Assembly: GCA_905250125.1 (NCBI GenBank)
Contig: CAJNOL010000853.1
Coordinates: 34,579-98,578, forward strand
Source of the DNA: Rotaria sordida
Lineage: Eukaryota > Rotifera > Eurotatoria > Philodinida > Philodinidae
Reading direction: 5' to 3'
Length of the DNA stretch: 64,000 bases
In this document: positions 45,064-56,759 of the stretch, one piece after another
Numbering within the stretch: position 1 is the stretch's first letter
Layout: the number at the start of each line of letters is the position of its first letter
The notes under the pieces: model-generated
Database searches by the model: none
What the model was told of the DNA's origin: nothing
The model's input: only the letters and a program-made list of their open reading frames with translations
Made by a program: the position numbers and the translations under genes

Positions 45064-46447
45064 ATAATATTATCTATTTGTCATCTACTTGTCATCTTTA
45101 AATATCAATAAAAAGAATAGAAGATGTATTTTATTGACTCATGAGAACTAAAGAAATAATTTGAAGTTTTTCAGTCTATAGCATACATAGTGATGAGCGG
45201 GACCAATCATTCTTGGTCTCGATCCTGGCCAGAAAATTTGTTAGTCCTCGCTTCACGCTTAGTAATACATTTAGTAGCAAAAAATGCGATATCATTTTCT
45301 ACTAGTGTCAATGAGTTCAAGACATCCTGCATGACCTCTTATATTACTCTCTTAGTGATCCATTAGTTTTCTTAATTCACTAATACCTACGTCTATTCTG
45401 CTCATTTATATATTCAATAACTGTTGTTTACGAAAAAAAAAGGATTAATGAGTCGTGGAGATATGATATTGAATGCATGTCTTACATGATCAGAAAAGAT
45501 ATCACTCTCAATGAAAAAATGTTGATTCTGATCCCGGTCGTATCTTACCCGTATCTAAGTGGACATCTTAAATGAAGACGAACATTCTTCATGTAATCTA
45601 CAATCAAATTCTTAGAAATGTCTGATGAAGTCTATATCGATTTTAAGACTCTCCTCTAAATCGTTGTCGTCGTTGATCTTTATCAGAATAACTTTTTTTT
45701 TTGATTTTATACCTTATTTCTCATGTAAATTCTCAACAAGCCAAAAATATCTGATATGTCTCATAATCTATATTAAGAACAATCAAAACAAGAGAGACGG
45801 TCTGTACTCTTTCCTAGGCATAAAATAACGCTTGATATCGTATCTCATATTGGAGAAAAGGAAGTGCAAATAACAAGATAGAAGAAATACATACAAGAGT
45901 AAAAAATAATCCAAAAATAGAAGGATAAAAGTATCATGGTCATTGAATACTTTTCTCCAAATTTACCATATTCATTTGAAATAGATTGTATTGTTTGTGA
46001 TATGAAGATTATTTTAATTCAAAGACTCATCATTTTATTATTTAGTATAGATTAATATGCCATTTTCTCACCCAAGCCCTCTATTATTTTCACTACTTAT
46101 TTTAAGTCTGTATTTTTTTTATATACAAAATAAAAGAAAAAAATAAGACATTGTTGTCATCAATCAGAATTGTTCATTTTCTGGGTTTTCTGTACATTTG
46201 TGACTGTAATGGACGAATCAACTTTTATTTATTTTAGAGTGCAAATGGACTAAGATTTCTATTATTTCAGTCAAAAAAAGTCTAGAATTTTTGAGACTAT
46301 CTCTCGTGACTATCTTATTGAAAATGATGAATGAACGTTGATTTAGCTATATTCTTGTTCTCTTCTATATCGGATAAATCCAAAATTTGTTGAATGTTTT
46401 ATTATTTTCAAATGTAAATATCTAAGAAAATATAAAATGAACATATA
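45064..46447. other. Intergenic, possible transposon debris
   Basis: No gene recognised. At about 45187-45235 there is GATGAGCGGGACC followed by TTGGTCTCGATCCTGG, and at about 45525 GATCCCGGTCG. This GC-richer wording resembles the ends of the word-repeat islands seen at 9.7 and 41.2 kb, so a decayed element may lie here. Confidence 0.4.
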
Positions 46448-46921
46448 AAGGGTGTTCTGAAACGTTTTTAAAATTCATCGTTCTCACATTCACCAAAAGT
46501 AAACTCTTTGAAACTTTCATAGATTATTGTACATATGTAGTACTACATAACTAGAAAGCTTGACGTCTGTAGCTTTGACTATGGATGAGAAACTGTAAAA
46601 ACACTGTCATGTGCTATTTTGAAAAATTTCCAGCAGTGAAAATTTGATATAAATGGATGTGTTCTGGGCGTTCTAAAATGATTTTAAAATTCATAATTCT
46701 CACGTCCAATAAAAGCAAGGTCTCTGAAACTTTCACAGATTAATGTAATGTACATATGTAGCTTTACCTAACTAGAAAGTTTGAGGTCTATGGCTTTTAC
46801 TATGGATGAGAAGCTGTAACAATACTGCCACGTACTATTTTTTAAATTTTCTTCATCATCTTGATTATTATTTTAAAAACAATACAATTTTTAAAGATAA
46901 AAAATAAATAAAAAATTATCA

Positions 46922-47507
46922 ATGTTCTTGTATTTGATTACCACCTTGATCAATAACTAATTTTAATCGTGCTGGTATTTTATCTATCATTCGTTGACAT
47001 AAAGAAACACAAATTTTCTTCCATTCATTTTTAATNNNNNNNNNNNNNNNNNNNNNNNNNNNNNNNNNNNNNNNNNNNNNNNNNNNNNNNNNNNNNNNNN
47101 NNNNNNNNNNNNNNNNNNNNNNNNNNNNNNNNNNNTTTTAACAACGTTTTTACTCTCCAAATTGAAGTATTTGATGTTTTCTATCCTTTATTTTGAAGTT
47201 TGGCATTGACATTCCTAATAGATACGTTTCTTTTTAATCGAATAGCTTGTTTTACAGCTTTAATATATTCGATCGTTGTTGTTGTAGGAGGTGCACCTAA
47301 TCTTGATAAATCATCTACTTGATTTCTCTTCAATATTCTCCAAATTTTGAGTCGCAAAGCATTTGTCGTCGTGTAGGATGGTGGATTTTCGGATTGAAGA
47401 AGAAACTTTGCAATATCTTTCCGTTTCCATGATGGATGTCATTTTTTTAAATGTAATACGAAAGAATGAAATTGTTTTTTATCTTTATCAGATTGTTCAT
47501 GTAACAT
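46922..47507 (-). pseudogene. Broken Tc1-like transposase
   Basis: Start at 47507 (MLHEQSDKDK). The N-terminal part has a helix-turn-helix-like region (WKRKDIAKFLLQ; NALRLKIWRILKR) and LSRLGAPPTTTTIEYIKA, then runs into the 100-N gap. In-frame stops break it (after HLKK and after LQNKG). Past the gap, the C-terminal end reads WKKICVSLCQRMIDKIPARL then VIDQGG, matching the Tc1 ending (W..IP..V..NL..SMP.RL..VI...GG). The DDE core would lie in the gap. Non-functional as assembled. Confidence 0.7.
47036..47135. other. Assembly gap (100 N)
   Basis: Exactly 100 N inside the Tc1-like transposase. A repeat-induced scaffold join is likely and the real length is unknown. Confidence 0.99.
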
Positions 47508-47907
47508 TTTGTATTAATTCAGTGGTAACGGACTAATATTGCACTTTATATATCTCTCCCATCGACAAGTGCAGGTGCAAAAAATATGTTGGTAAAAGAG
47601 AAAATGTGTTCTGTCACGTGTTAATCAAATAAGCGCTCGAAATAACAACTTTTCTCCCGTTCTTATATCAAATTTTCGTTGCTGGAAATTTTTCAAAATA
47701 GCACATGACAGTGTTTTTACAGTTTCTCATCCATAGTCAAAGCTACAGATCTCAAACTTTCTAGTTATGTAGTACTACATATGTACAATAATCTGTAAAA
47801 GTTTCAAAGAGTTTGCTTTTGGTGAATGCGAGAACGATGAATTTTAAAAATGTTTCAGAACTTCCGGAACACCTCCTATTACCATTACTTCGAGTCCATG
47901 TTTTATC

Positions 47908-48262
47908 TCAAGGCCTATTCTATGGAGACACCCATGGATCCTAAAGGGCTATTCAATAGCGGTACCCACACGTCCTTAAGAGTTATCCTATGAGAATACC
48001 TATAGATCCTCAAGGGCTATCCTCTGATTATACCCATAAGTTCTCAAGGGCTCAAGGGCTATTCTATGGGGGTACCAATAGGTCCCCAAGACCTATTCTA
48101 TCAAGGTAGTATAGGTCTTCAAAGCCTATCCTGTAGGCATACCTATAAGCCGTCAAAGGCTATCTTCCAAAAGTGCCCGTAGGTGTTGAGTTATCCCAGG
48201 CGGTACACATGGATCTTGAAAGTTTATCCGATATTGATACCCGTAAGTTCTCAATGGCTTGG
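47908..48262. repeat. Degenerate ~34-bp minisatellite
   Basis: About nine or ten diverged tandem units with the approximate core CTATTCTATGGGGATACCCA followed by TAGGTCCTCAAGGG. Unit length is about 34-35 bp, with one internal partial duplication (CTCAAGGG twice near 48045). No open reading frame is shared along the array. Confidence 0.8.
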
Positions 48263-48299
48263 AAGTTGAGAAGCAATAAGTTCACACTGGCTTCCGTAT

Positions 48300-48365
48300 A
48301 AGGTGTGGATGTGGGTGTAGGTGAGCATCATCTCCTCATTTACTTACATCCACATCCACATCCTT
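48300..48365. repeat. TGTGGG-like hairpin, copy B
   Basis: The left arm AGGTGTGGATGTGGGTGTAG is mirrored by the right arm ACATCCACATCCACATCCTT around a loop near 48335. It abuts the left end of the 48364-49739 inverted-repeat element. Confidence 0.8.
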
Positions 48366-48705
48366 CGTTATTTTTTTCTGAAACTTACTGATTCAGATTC
48401 AGAATTTCAAGCTGAATCTAATGATGTAATTTTTATTTCGATTGAACAAACTGTTATAGAGTAATTGTTTACGAAATGATGCAGGGTGAGACAAAAAAAT
48501 GACATAGGGACATCTTCACCTTGCAAATCTATGTAGTCTTCCATTTTACAATATTTTTTAAATATTTATACATCAATTGATTCATCATGTGACAGTGAAA
48601 AAAGTTACATAATCTTTTTGAAAAATTTTGTGTCATCACTGAGAAAAGACGCCAACACTAATTGACTATGTTATCAGAAAAAATGATTTCAATTAGGTAT
48701 GTACT

Positions 48706-48772
48706 AGTTCCAGTCCGACTAGGACTAATCCGACTAGTTACCAGTCAGGACTGGTGCATACCTAACTTCAAT
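48706..48772. mobile_element. Nested 67-bp palindromic MITE
   Basis: It is inserted in the left arm of the larger element. Ends AGGTATG and CATACCT are inverted; the inside is made of permuted AGTCC/GGACT words (CCAGTCCGACTAGGACTAAT). Comparing the intact right arm of the host element shows the flanks TTTCAATT and CTTCAATT, which look like an 8-bp target duplication with one mismatch. Confidence 0.75.
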
Positions 48773-48981
48773 TGGCCATTAAATTTTTCCTCGTAATTGA
48801 ACATTTTCGACAAATATTGAAAAAAAATCGTTGTCTATTCAATAGGGTGGAATAGAAAATCATTAGATAATCTTTTCAAAGAATAAAAAGACTCCTGAAA
48901 CCAGATTTCCAGTTGTACGTGGTTTAGCGATAAGATCCTGTTTTAACAATATCAACATGTTAATCTTTCTGTCAGTAGAGC

Positions 48982-49155
48982 CTAACGTACATTGAGAAGT
49001 GACAGAAGTATTATTTCAAGTTTTTCATCCTCTTCTATAGCCATTGAAATTGGCTCATAATGCTCTTTATTATATGAAAATTGTTCTTTTTTACGCTTAT
49101 GACGGCGCAATAAAGTAGTGCCAGATTGCTTTTGTCTTTTGGATTTAGGAGGCAT
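48982..49155 (-). CDS. Short basic ORF inside the inverted-repeat element
   Basis: 57 residues starting MPPKSKRQKQSGTTLLRRHK. The Lys/Arg-rich start with a SG(A/T) motif resembles the N-terminus of hAT/ZMYM-type transposase proteins (KKPSGA..RKxRKE). The second half is acidic and ends LLSLLNVR. It is probably the remaining first exon of a deleted transposase. I have not identified the family with confidence. Confidence 0.4.
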   Translation of the reverse strand: MPPKSKRQKQSGTTLLRRHKRKKEQFSYNKEHYEPISMAIEEDEKLEIILLSLLNVR

Positions 49156-49739
49156 GATTAATAGAGAAAAATTATTAAAAATATTAAAACAAATGAGCAA
49201 TTAACAACGTATTATCACCTGTAGTCGTGCGTTTGGTAAGCAAAATATACAAACAGTGTATGGTTACATAGCGCATTTGTTTCCACTGAGAGTAAAAAAA
49301 GAGAGACTAGACACACTAGAAGACTTGAAATATCAAGTCTATTAAATAGAGAACGATTTTTTTTCAATATTTGTCGAAAATGTTCAATTGCGAGAAAAAA
49401 TTTAATGGCCAATTGAAGTCGTTTTTTCTGATAACATAGTCAATTAGTGTTGGCGTCTTTTCTCAGCGATGAAACAAAATTTGTCAAAAAGGCTACGTAA
49501 CTTTTTTCACTGGCACATGATGAGTCAATTGATGTATAAATATTTAAAAAATATTGTAAAATGGAAGACTACATAGATTTGCAAGATGAAGATGTCGCTA
49601 ACTCATTTTTTTCTCACCCTGCATCATTTGGTAAACAATTACTCTATAACAGTTTGTTCAATCGAAATAAAAATTATACCATTAGATTCAGCTTGAAATT
49701 CTGAATCTGAATCAGTAAGTTTCAGAAAAAAATAACGAA

Positions 49740-52419
49740 CATATGAGGGTTAAAAAAATCTTATCTTTCTGAACGGTACCTACTGGTCGTTTTTTTTTCA
49801 GATTTTTCAGTATTTTAATGTTTTCTCACCGAAAACATGCTCAAAATACAAAATATCATATATATTCAGATTCAGCTCGACGAGCTCTATCTAATGATGT
49901 ATAAAACAAAAAAGCTTTTTTTTATGCTACATTTTTGCATTTGGTACACCTTATATTCACCCTGCTGATACCAGTGGAATTATACATTCAACCCAAATGG
50001 GGTGAATGTATACATGAAAAGTAGTACTCAAAGAACACCTTATAGATAGGTGTGCGTGCGAGATTTTGAGAAACTTTTTTCGCACTTGTCGATAGTGGAT
50101 GAGACGAGCTGGGTATCTTGTAAAGAAAATTTTTAAAAAAATGAGAAATAAAAAAGTTATAGTCATTATACATTCACCCTAATTTACTCTATACGCTTTC
50201 ATTTAAAGTACTGCAGATTCATAGAGTTTCTTTTTCAAAAACTAAAGAATGCATTTTATATAGGCCTACGGAATACCTTCATAATATAAATATCAAAAAA
50301 AAGTATCTTCGAGAAACAAAATTACACGTGATTCTTGCATAGATTTCTAACGTATTTCTTTTGTCACTTTACTTTCTTCAATTGATCCGTGATTTTAGGA
50401 ATGAAGTAACGAATATTAACTTTTCTTAAAGAAAGCTGCACAAAAAAATAGGATTTTCTATCAGACAAGATTACAAGGAATTACCACTACATTTAATTTC
50501 ACCTTAGAAAATTTCATATCGTTTAGTCTCGTGCGATGAGACTTTTAAAATTTTTCTTCATTTATTGTATATTTGTAAAATCTATTCTCTAATTAAACAT
50601 TAATGACAGATGACACGATGTGCGTGAGTGTATCCTTTTTCAAAGAAAGGGTATGATTTGATGTAACGATTGAAAATAGTTTCTTCATTTATTTTCTTTA
50701 CAATTTATACAATTATTTTCTATTTTAAGAAACAGATGTCACGAAAGAGAAAAGAAAAGAATATTGAAAATAGTTGTGTCTAATTTCCTGAAGAATGGTA
50801 CGATTAAATAAAATAAAAGGTTAAATGGTATTGACATCTTATATAAAAGAAAAATATGAGTGCTCATCACAATATCTGAAACTCTTTCTTTCCATCTTAG
50901 TGATGAAAACAAAGAAAAATACGACAGACCGGAATTGTTTAATGATTCTTTAGTTTCAGAAAAAGAAGAACAAACTTATAATCATTAACATGTCTGAGTA
51001 ATAGGAGATAACAATTTGTTATAAAAAAAGAAGGTTAGATAAACTATAATTTCCATTCATCCATAAAAATCTTTTATAATCTGAAAAATTTATTAACTAG
51101 ACAAGCATCGGTATGTACGTTTTTAAGCTAGTCGACTTGTAAAATCACTAAATTACATCTCTGCCTATGGAAAATGGTCTTTTATTGGAAGTACGATATA
51201 ATTAGTTGTAATTAGTGCGCAAATATTATTTTTCTTCAACTTTTTGACACTTGAAGCAATGTGCAACTTTTGATCGAGAGAATGCAAATTGAGAAATAAG
51301 ATTTGATGACAATTATGTTCTTGAATGATGTCGGAAAAGTCTTTCTTTCTAATTAACTACAGAAAAATTGAGTTTTTGGCTGGCTTTTTCATTCTCTTTT
51401 ATCGGTAGGAAATAACTTATTCTAGAATAATGACTCTAGCGATTCTTTGTAGTGAGTTGAATTTTGAAGAAAATCTCACTTAAGTTGTTTGAGAAAAGTG
51501 ATTCCCTCTTGATGAATAATCGAATTTTCATGTTTTTCTGAGCAAGAAAAACTTTTATAATTTGATTAGGAAGAGAAAAGTAAGCAAATTTAATTTTATC
51601 CGGAGGTCGATAGTTTTCTTTTCATAAAGCCTTTATTGTGCATCAAGATTTTTTGAATTATATGTCATTCGATGGAGAAGGACACATTGAATCGAATAAT
51701 GTCGTTTATTTTCAAAATTTATTAAAATAAAAAAAGAAGCATTAATTGGTAATTACAATTAGTCTCTTATGTAGGTCTTCCATTAATCTCGATTTTTCAT
51801 AGGTTAAAATAAGTTGAAAATCTTTTTTTTTTATCAAAGATACAGACTTGTAAAAAACTAAATTCTTTATGACATGATGTGTTTGAGTACATGGTTAATA
51901 CTTTTCCTAAAGTCGATAAGATTTCATCGTTACAAAATCAATTTTCAACATGGAAAGAAAATATTTTATTGATGTATGAGTTATTAGAGAAGGTTCATCT
52001 TCTTTTTCTTTCCTTTTTAAAAGATGTGTAAAAATAGTGCATTGCTATCATCTAAACATTTTATTTCGGCTCTTTGTGGGAACTAAAGCTACTCGATGAA
52101 CACCGAGTGAGACAAGAATAAGAAAAGGAGAAAATTTTCTTTTTTTTAGTGAAAAATTAGGCAGCTGAAATACAAAAAAAATCGACTTAATAGATAACAG
52201 ATCAACTCTTTTTTTAGGATTAGAAACTTCACGAAAACACATTTACCTCATTTTGAGAGTGCAAAGTGTCGAACACATCTAGTAAGTTATAATCACTATT
52301 AGACTTCGTACTTCAAACGCTGTTGAAAAGTTCAAATCTAGAACACATAAAGACAGGTTATTTCCAAAAACAAATCATATATTCTCTTTTTTTCTAGATT
52401 TTCACCTATCATACAACAA
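49740..52419. other. Intergenic region upstream of the GPCR
   Basis: No gene seen. At 49981-50013 a compact palindrome (TATACATTCAACCC, four bases, then GGGGTGAATGTATA) recurs as an inverted copy ATTATACATTCACCCT at 50165-50180. This suggests a roughly 170-bp MITE at about 50000-50180. From 50200 to 52400 the DNA is unique-looking AT-rich sequence. An AG after a pyrimidine tract at about 52399 may end a 5' UTR intron of the GPCR. Confidence 0.5.
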
Positions 52420-54902
52420 ATGAATCTAACTACTAATCTTGACCAAACAATATCAACACCATCCACTAAATTAGCAAACGAACCATTTTTCATCTTTCTC
52501 TCTATGAGTATCGTTCAACTGTTCTTCAGTTCAATTGGCATTGTCGCGTCTATATTCTTTATCGTCACCATCTTCTGTAATCGTTCCATTCATACACTCT
52601 CAAATATTCTTACATGTAATTCAAGTTTAGCCGTATTAATGCTTGCCAGTGATACGTTTTCTATAGCTGTGTACGTTCTCTACAGAGATTTGTCATCAAA
52701 GAAAGTGAAGATGCACCACATGTTCCTGTGTCAACTTCGTGGCTATATAGCACATATTAGTTTCTGTGCCTTGGTTCACAGTTTTGTTATTCAAGCATTC
52801 TATCGTCTGGCTGGCATTGTCTATTACAATCTTTTGTACTACCAAAGTCTTCGTCCATATCTCTATGCTATCACCATCCAGTGGATGATTGCAGTCGTAC
52901 AGATTTTTCCATTTGCAATTACAAACAATCAAATTTTTATTGAAGAAGAGTATTTATGTCAAATAGCAATTGATAATAGTCGTGCAATACTCTATGTCTG
53001 TACTATTGTCTATTTTATTCCTCTAACGTTGATTTTGATTCAATATTGGATTATAGCAAAGTATTCAAGACAAAAAGATAACGGTGAGTTTTATTTTGTC
53101 AACTAGATTTGTATGATTAATAGTTCGAGAATAATACGTATGCGATGAGCTAAAATGTTTTGTTGTGACCGTTGATCTATACGAGCTCTCATGTGTAACT
53201 GTTTTTACTTCATGTCTTGAAATCCGGTTTCTTTTTTCAAACAAAGGGAATAAGTCGTTTCTGAAGCGACGAAATTCTTTTTCCTTTAAGAAGAGTTTTT
53301 TTTCACTAAATTCCTTTTGTGACGTGAAAAAGCTCTCGAATTAGTTCTTTAGATTGCTTATTTCTTATGTTTTTTCTGAGTTTTATCATAAGAAAAAAGT
53401 CAATGTTCTAAGTTGACGAGAGGTAAATTGTTTATCCAAGCGTTTCTTATTTTAATCCAACTTAAAAAGTCTTCTTTGCGAAAAAAATGCGTTAACTATC
53501 AGAGCATTAATTATTTTATAAGATAACAATTGAGCGTAATAATCTGGTTGTTAAAAATTTTTCGGTATGTGTTACAACTGACATATTTTCATCATGTGCA
53601 ATCGAGCGTTCTAGTTCAGTAACGAGGCTGTATTGGTTGTTAGAGGAACAGACTCGGAAGATATCGACTTATTTTAGGTAGTAAATTCAATACAAAGACA
53701 GTAATGATACTTGTCAACATGCTAAATAAAATGAAAGAAAATTTATTGAGTTTTCTACGTTTTGCTGACATATAAGTTTCATTTGTAAGTTAATTGTCTT
53801 TTCTGAAATAAAACTCTTATTGTTTGATATGAAAGCTGTCATGTTTGAAGATACATTGTCACACTCTATTTGTCTCATAGTCAACTGCAGAAATGTAATA
53901 TTCTATTTGCTCTATGCAAACGTCAGATGAACCACTGCTTCCATTTTTTACATACGATTATACAGACAAATAAATATTCTAGAGTCAATCAAAATATGCT
54001 CGAACGGTTTTCAAAATATTTCATATTCTTCCTGATTTCTGAGGACTTTTATCTTAGATAAAAGAAAAAGTCGTTCTCATTTTGGAAAAAAGGAGTATTT
54101 TTCTCAAAACTCCGAGTCTATATCCTAAAAGTTGAAGAAGGATGGTAATCTCTATCTGAAAAAAAAAGCAGATCTTTATCTGAATAATATTGACAGTTTT
54201 TAGTCTAATGAACAATATACATATTATAGAATGTTTTTAAAGCTTCTACTACGAAATTATGAAGCGCCTAATCATCTTTCTGAGGTATTGACTGGATTCA
54301 AGTTGAAACTGTAATTGAAATAGATTCACATTCCAATTATAGAGATCAATGTTCTGTCGATGAGACTATCTATAAACAATTAGAGTGAGCTGTTGAGCTC
54401 TCGATCAAGCTAATATTTATGCTAGATAGAAACAAAAACAACGAACTTCTAGTACAAAATGAGATTTATACACGAAGCTTTATAAAACTAACATTATGTC
54501 TTCCTTTCTTGCGTTATAGGTGCTCATGGTATTAATATACAAGAGCGTGCTCGTCGTCAAATGAAATTAATTCGGCGTATTTTAATTCTTATTTCAATTC
54601 TTCTCGTGTTGGGTATACCTTATTGTACAATCATAATTCTAGATGCTCTATCTCTCGTACCTGCACCAAAGTACGCACACCGTATTGGTTTTTTATTTAT
54701 TGGAGTTGCAACTGGTTGTATTATGTTAATGATGATTTATTTTACAAAAAATTTATCACGTTCAATTTTTGCTAAAGGAAAAAACAGAAAGAAATATGAA
54801 CTGAAATCGAAGCTCAGTCAGCAACAGACAAGAAAAATATACAAAAACTTCAGAGACATTGCACGAAGCAAGTCAATGATTGGTAACTTTGCGTTGATAT
54901 AG
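52420..54902 (+). CDS. Rhodopsin-like G-protein-coupled receptor
   Basis: Two exons, 52420-53083 and 54520-54902, joined by a 1.4-kb GT-AG intron in phase 1 (a Gly codon), give 348 residues. Seven hydrophobic segments are visible: about 25-50, 58-88, 107-135, 146-165, 186-210, then in exon 2 RILILISILLVLGIPYC and IGFLFIGVATGCIMLMMIYF. Cysteines before helix 3 (MFLCQLRG) and in extracellular loop 2 (YLCQIA) can form the usual disulfide. The DRY position reads FYR and helix 7 lacks NPxxY (it ends MIYFTKN), so this is a divergent class A receptor, like the lineage-expanded peptide/chemoreceptor-type GPCRs of rotifers. N-glycosylation (NLT) lies in the short N-terminus. Ligand unknown. Confidence 0.85.
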
Positions 54903-55748
54903 ATTTCTTCAGATTAGATCTAAAAGAAACACACAAACTATGTTAATTGAAGTGAAGTTTAATTGTCGTAATGAGAAAAGCTCCCCTCATAATCGAAATT
55001 GGACAAAAACTGGCGATTTTAGGGTGACTGTAGGTCTTCAGCACAATGACACCTCCTGCCCACACCTCATGCAGCACGGTATAACGATTACAACATTTCT
55101 ATTTCACCTATATTTCGCAAATCTTGAACCATTTTCTAAAATATTCGCCAAGAAAAGCCGTGTAAAAAAAAAATTCTATTGATTCGGTTCTAATGATTTG
55201 AGTATTCGAAAGCCAATAGACCAAGTCATTAGGAATTTCATTAAACAGTTTTCGTAGAAATTTTTATGACACATCTTTTTAAAAAATATTTCGAAATTTT
55301 ATCATTTTCGTAGGTCACAATATACGTAAAATATAAAGTATTACAATCGTCATGTCGCATTGGGTAATTCGAAGAAGTACACATTATTTTTCATTTACGG
55401 GATTTCGAGACGAAATTTGCGGTTAATCATATTGCAGAATTTATGAAAACAAAATCATAAAAACATGTTCCAACAGGACTCTTCAAGGAATAATTTATAT
55501 GAAAAGAATCATTTAAATCATTTGGATGATTTTATTCTATTAAGAGTGTAGGTTTTGATGAGTTGAACACAGACAGTTCGATCCACGTTCATCTCTTAGT
55601 CATACTAGCTGACTGATAGTCAATCAGTTCATACAATGATCTGTAAAATATTTAAGAATATTGAACAACTATCTCATTTTCAATGATTTTTTGTTGAAAT
55701 AAAGACAATCGAGTAAATATCAATAATCGAATAAATTATTGAATAAAT

Positions 55749-55934
55749 ATGGTAGTCACTGTTCTTGCAGTGGCTTTTTTGGTATTTCATGACTATACTT
55801 TGGTGTTTATTAGAGAACACTATAGGCTATCTAATAGTATAATAGTACTAGCAGATCATGGAATTGGCTTTGAAGAAGACATAAATGAAAATATATGTGA
55901 AAAAAACGTATGTCATGAATTTTGCAAATTTTGA
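55749..55934 (+). pseudogene. Possible DUF229/sulfatase-like fragment
   Basis: A 61-codon frame containing RLSNSIIVLADHGIGFEE. This resembles the NT(V/L)(V/I)xxxSDHG(x)RFG block of alkaline-phosphatase-superfamily sulfatases and DUF229 proteins, including the Asp-His metal pair. The rest of such a protein (500 or more residues) is missing, so it is at most a relic. The match rests on one short motif. Confidence 0.25.
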
Positions 55935-56137
55935 AAGCTTCCTTAGTTCGCGTAGATAACAAATGATTTTTCTAAGAAAAGTAAGATGTTTAAGAACTAC
56001 CAATTACTCTAGTCACTAAGTGAAGAAGTGTTGTCTGAGATATTTCTGTCTAATAAAAGTCTATGCAACGTTATGGTTTGCATTCATACTGACGATAGCG
56101 TCTTTGTCGTTATCTACTTCTTTTCCGTCTATCCTTC

Positions 56138-56475
56138 CTATATATCTGTATTTTTTATATTATTTATAAACTCTTCTAACAAGTGATCATCATTAATAAT
56201 TATCACGGTATTCAAAAGTATGTGCAATAATTTATCCTGTTTCTTTAACTGACGACTAGTGTTAAAAGGATAATAATCATGATGACGAATATCACTACTG
56301 TTATTGGAATCAATGTCCATTTTTTTTTGTAACAGAACAATTGATAACAATTAAATGAAACGCTATTGACAAATGATAGTTGCTGTGGGTAGCTACACAA
56401 TAGATGTATAAGCCATAATAAAAATTGAACAATACAAGAAAAAAGATCAAAATAAGACAAGAGACAGTTATACAA
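56138..56475 (-). CDS. Overlapping frames, possibly one frameshifted small gene
   Basis: Frame one (56475-56245) starts with a hydrophobic segment (LFSCIVQFLLWLIHLLCSY) and reads CYQLFCYKKK. At the same nine-A run near 56322-56330 a second frame starts MDIDSNNSSDIRHHDYYPFN and continues through HLLEEFINNIKNTDI to a stop at 56138. The second frame looks more protein-like than the continuation of frame one. A one-base length error or mutation in the A9 run would join them into a protein of about 112 residues with an N-terminal membrane segment. I do not recognise it. Confidence 0.3.
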
Positions 56476-56759
56476 TAAATAAATAATTATTTATATTCTG
56501 TTAGTAACTGTGAGATCCTGCAATATGGTTAATTGAAGCGGGTCACGGCCTCTTTATGATCATAGCCGTAATACATGATTAATATCTTTTATTACATAGG
56601 AAAAATACAAAAGAGCAAAAACACCAAAACTAAAAAAATCTAAAATTTCATTATGAATTTGAGGACAAAGGATTCTAGTTTTATTATATTTCTACTGGAA
56701 TTCAAATCAATAATAATCATAATCATGGTTTCGAATAATTCATTGGTGTCAGAATGAGT

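Larger units (their letters stand above)
46449..47876 (-). mobile_element. Tc1-like transposon with long inverted repeats
   Basis: The inverted repeats are about 205-215 bp: 46449-46655 matches the reverse complement of 47660-47876 (for example ACATATGTAGTACTACATAA and CATGTGCTATTTTGAAAAAT). A second, diverged copy of the left repeat follows directly at about 46668-46845. Between the repeats lies a minus-strand transposase in two parts around the scaffold gap. Confidence 0.85.
48364..49739. mobile_element. 1.4-kb inverted-repeat DNA element
   Basis: The arms of more than 300 bp (48364-48845, interrupted by a nested insertion, versus 49325-49739) are inverted copies. They share GATTCAGATTCAGAATTTCA, GATGCAGGGTGAGA and CAATTGGCCATTAAATTTTT-type stretches. 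The ends read TTCGTTATTTTTTTCTGAAA. The middle encodes a short basic peptide (listed separately). It looks like an internally deleted DNA transposon. Confidence 0.85.
54903..56759. other. Intergenic region with possible gene fragments
   Basis: No intact gene is supportable. It contains the sulfatase-like fragment at 55749-55934 and the pair of overlapping minus-strand frames at 56138-56475, both listed separately. Confidence 0.5.
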
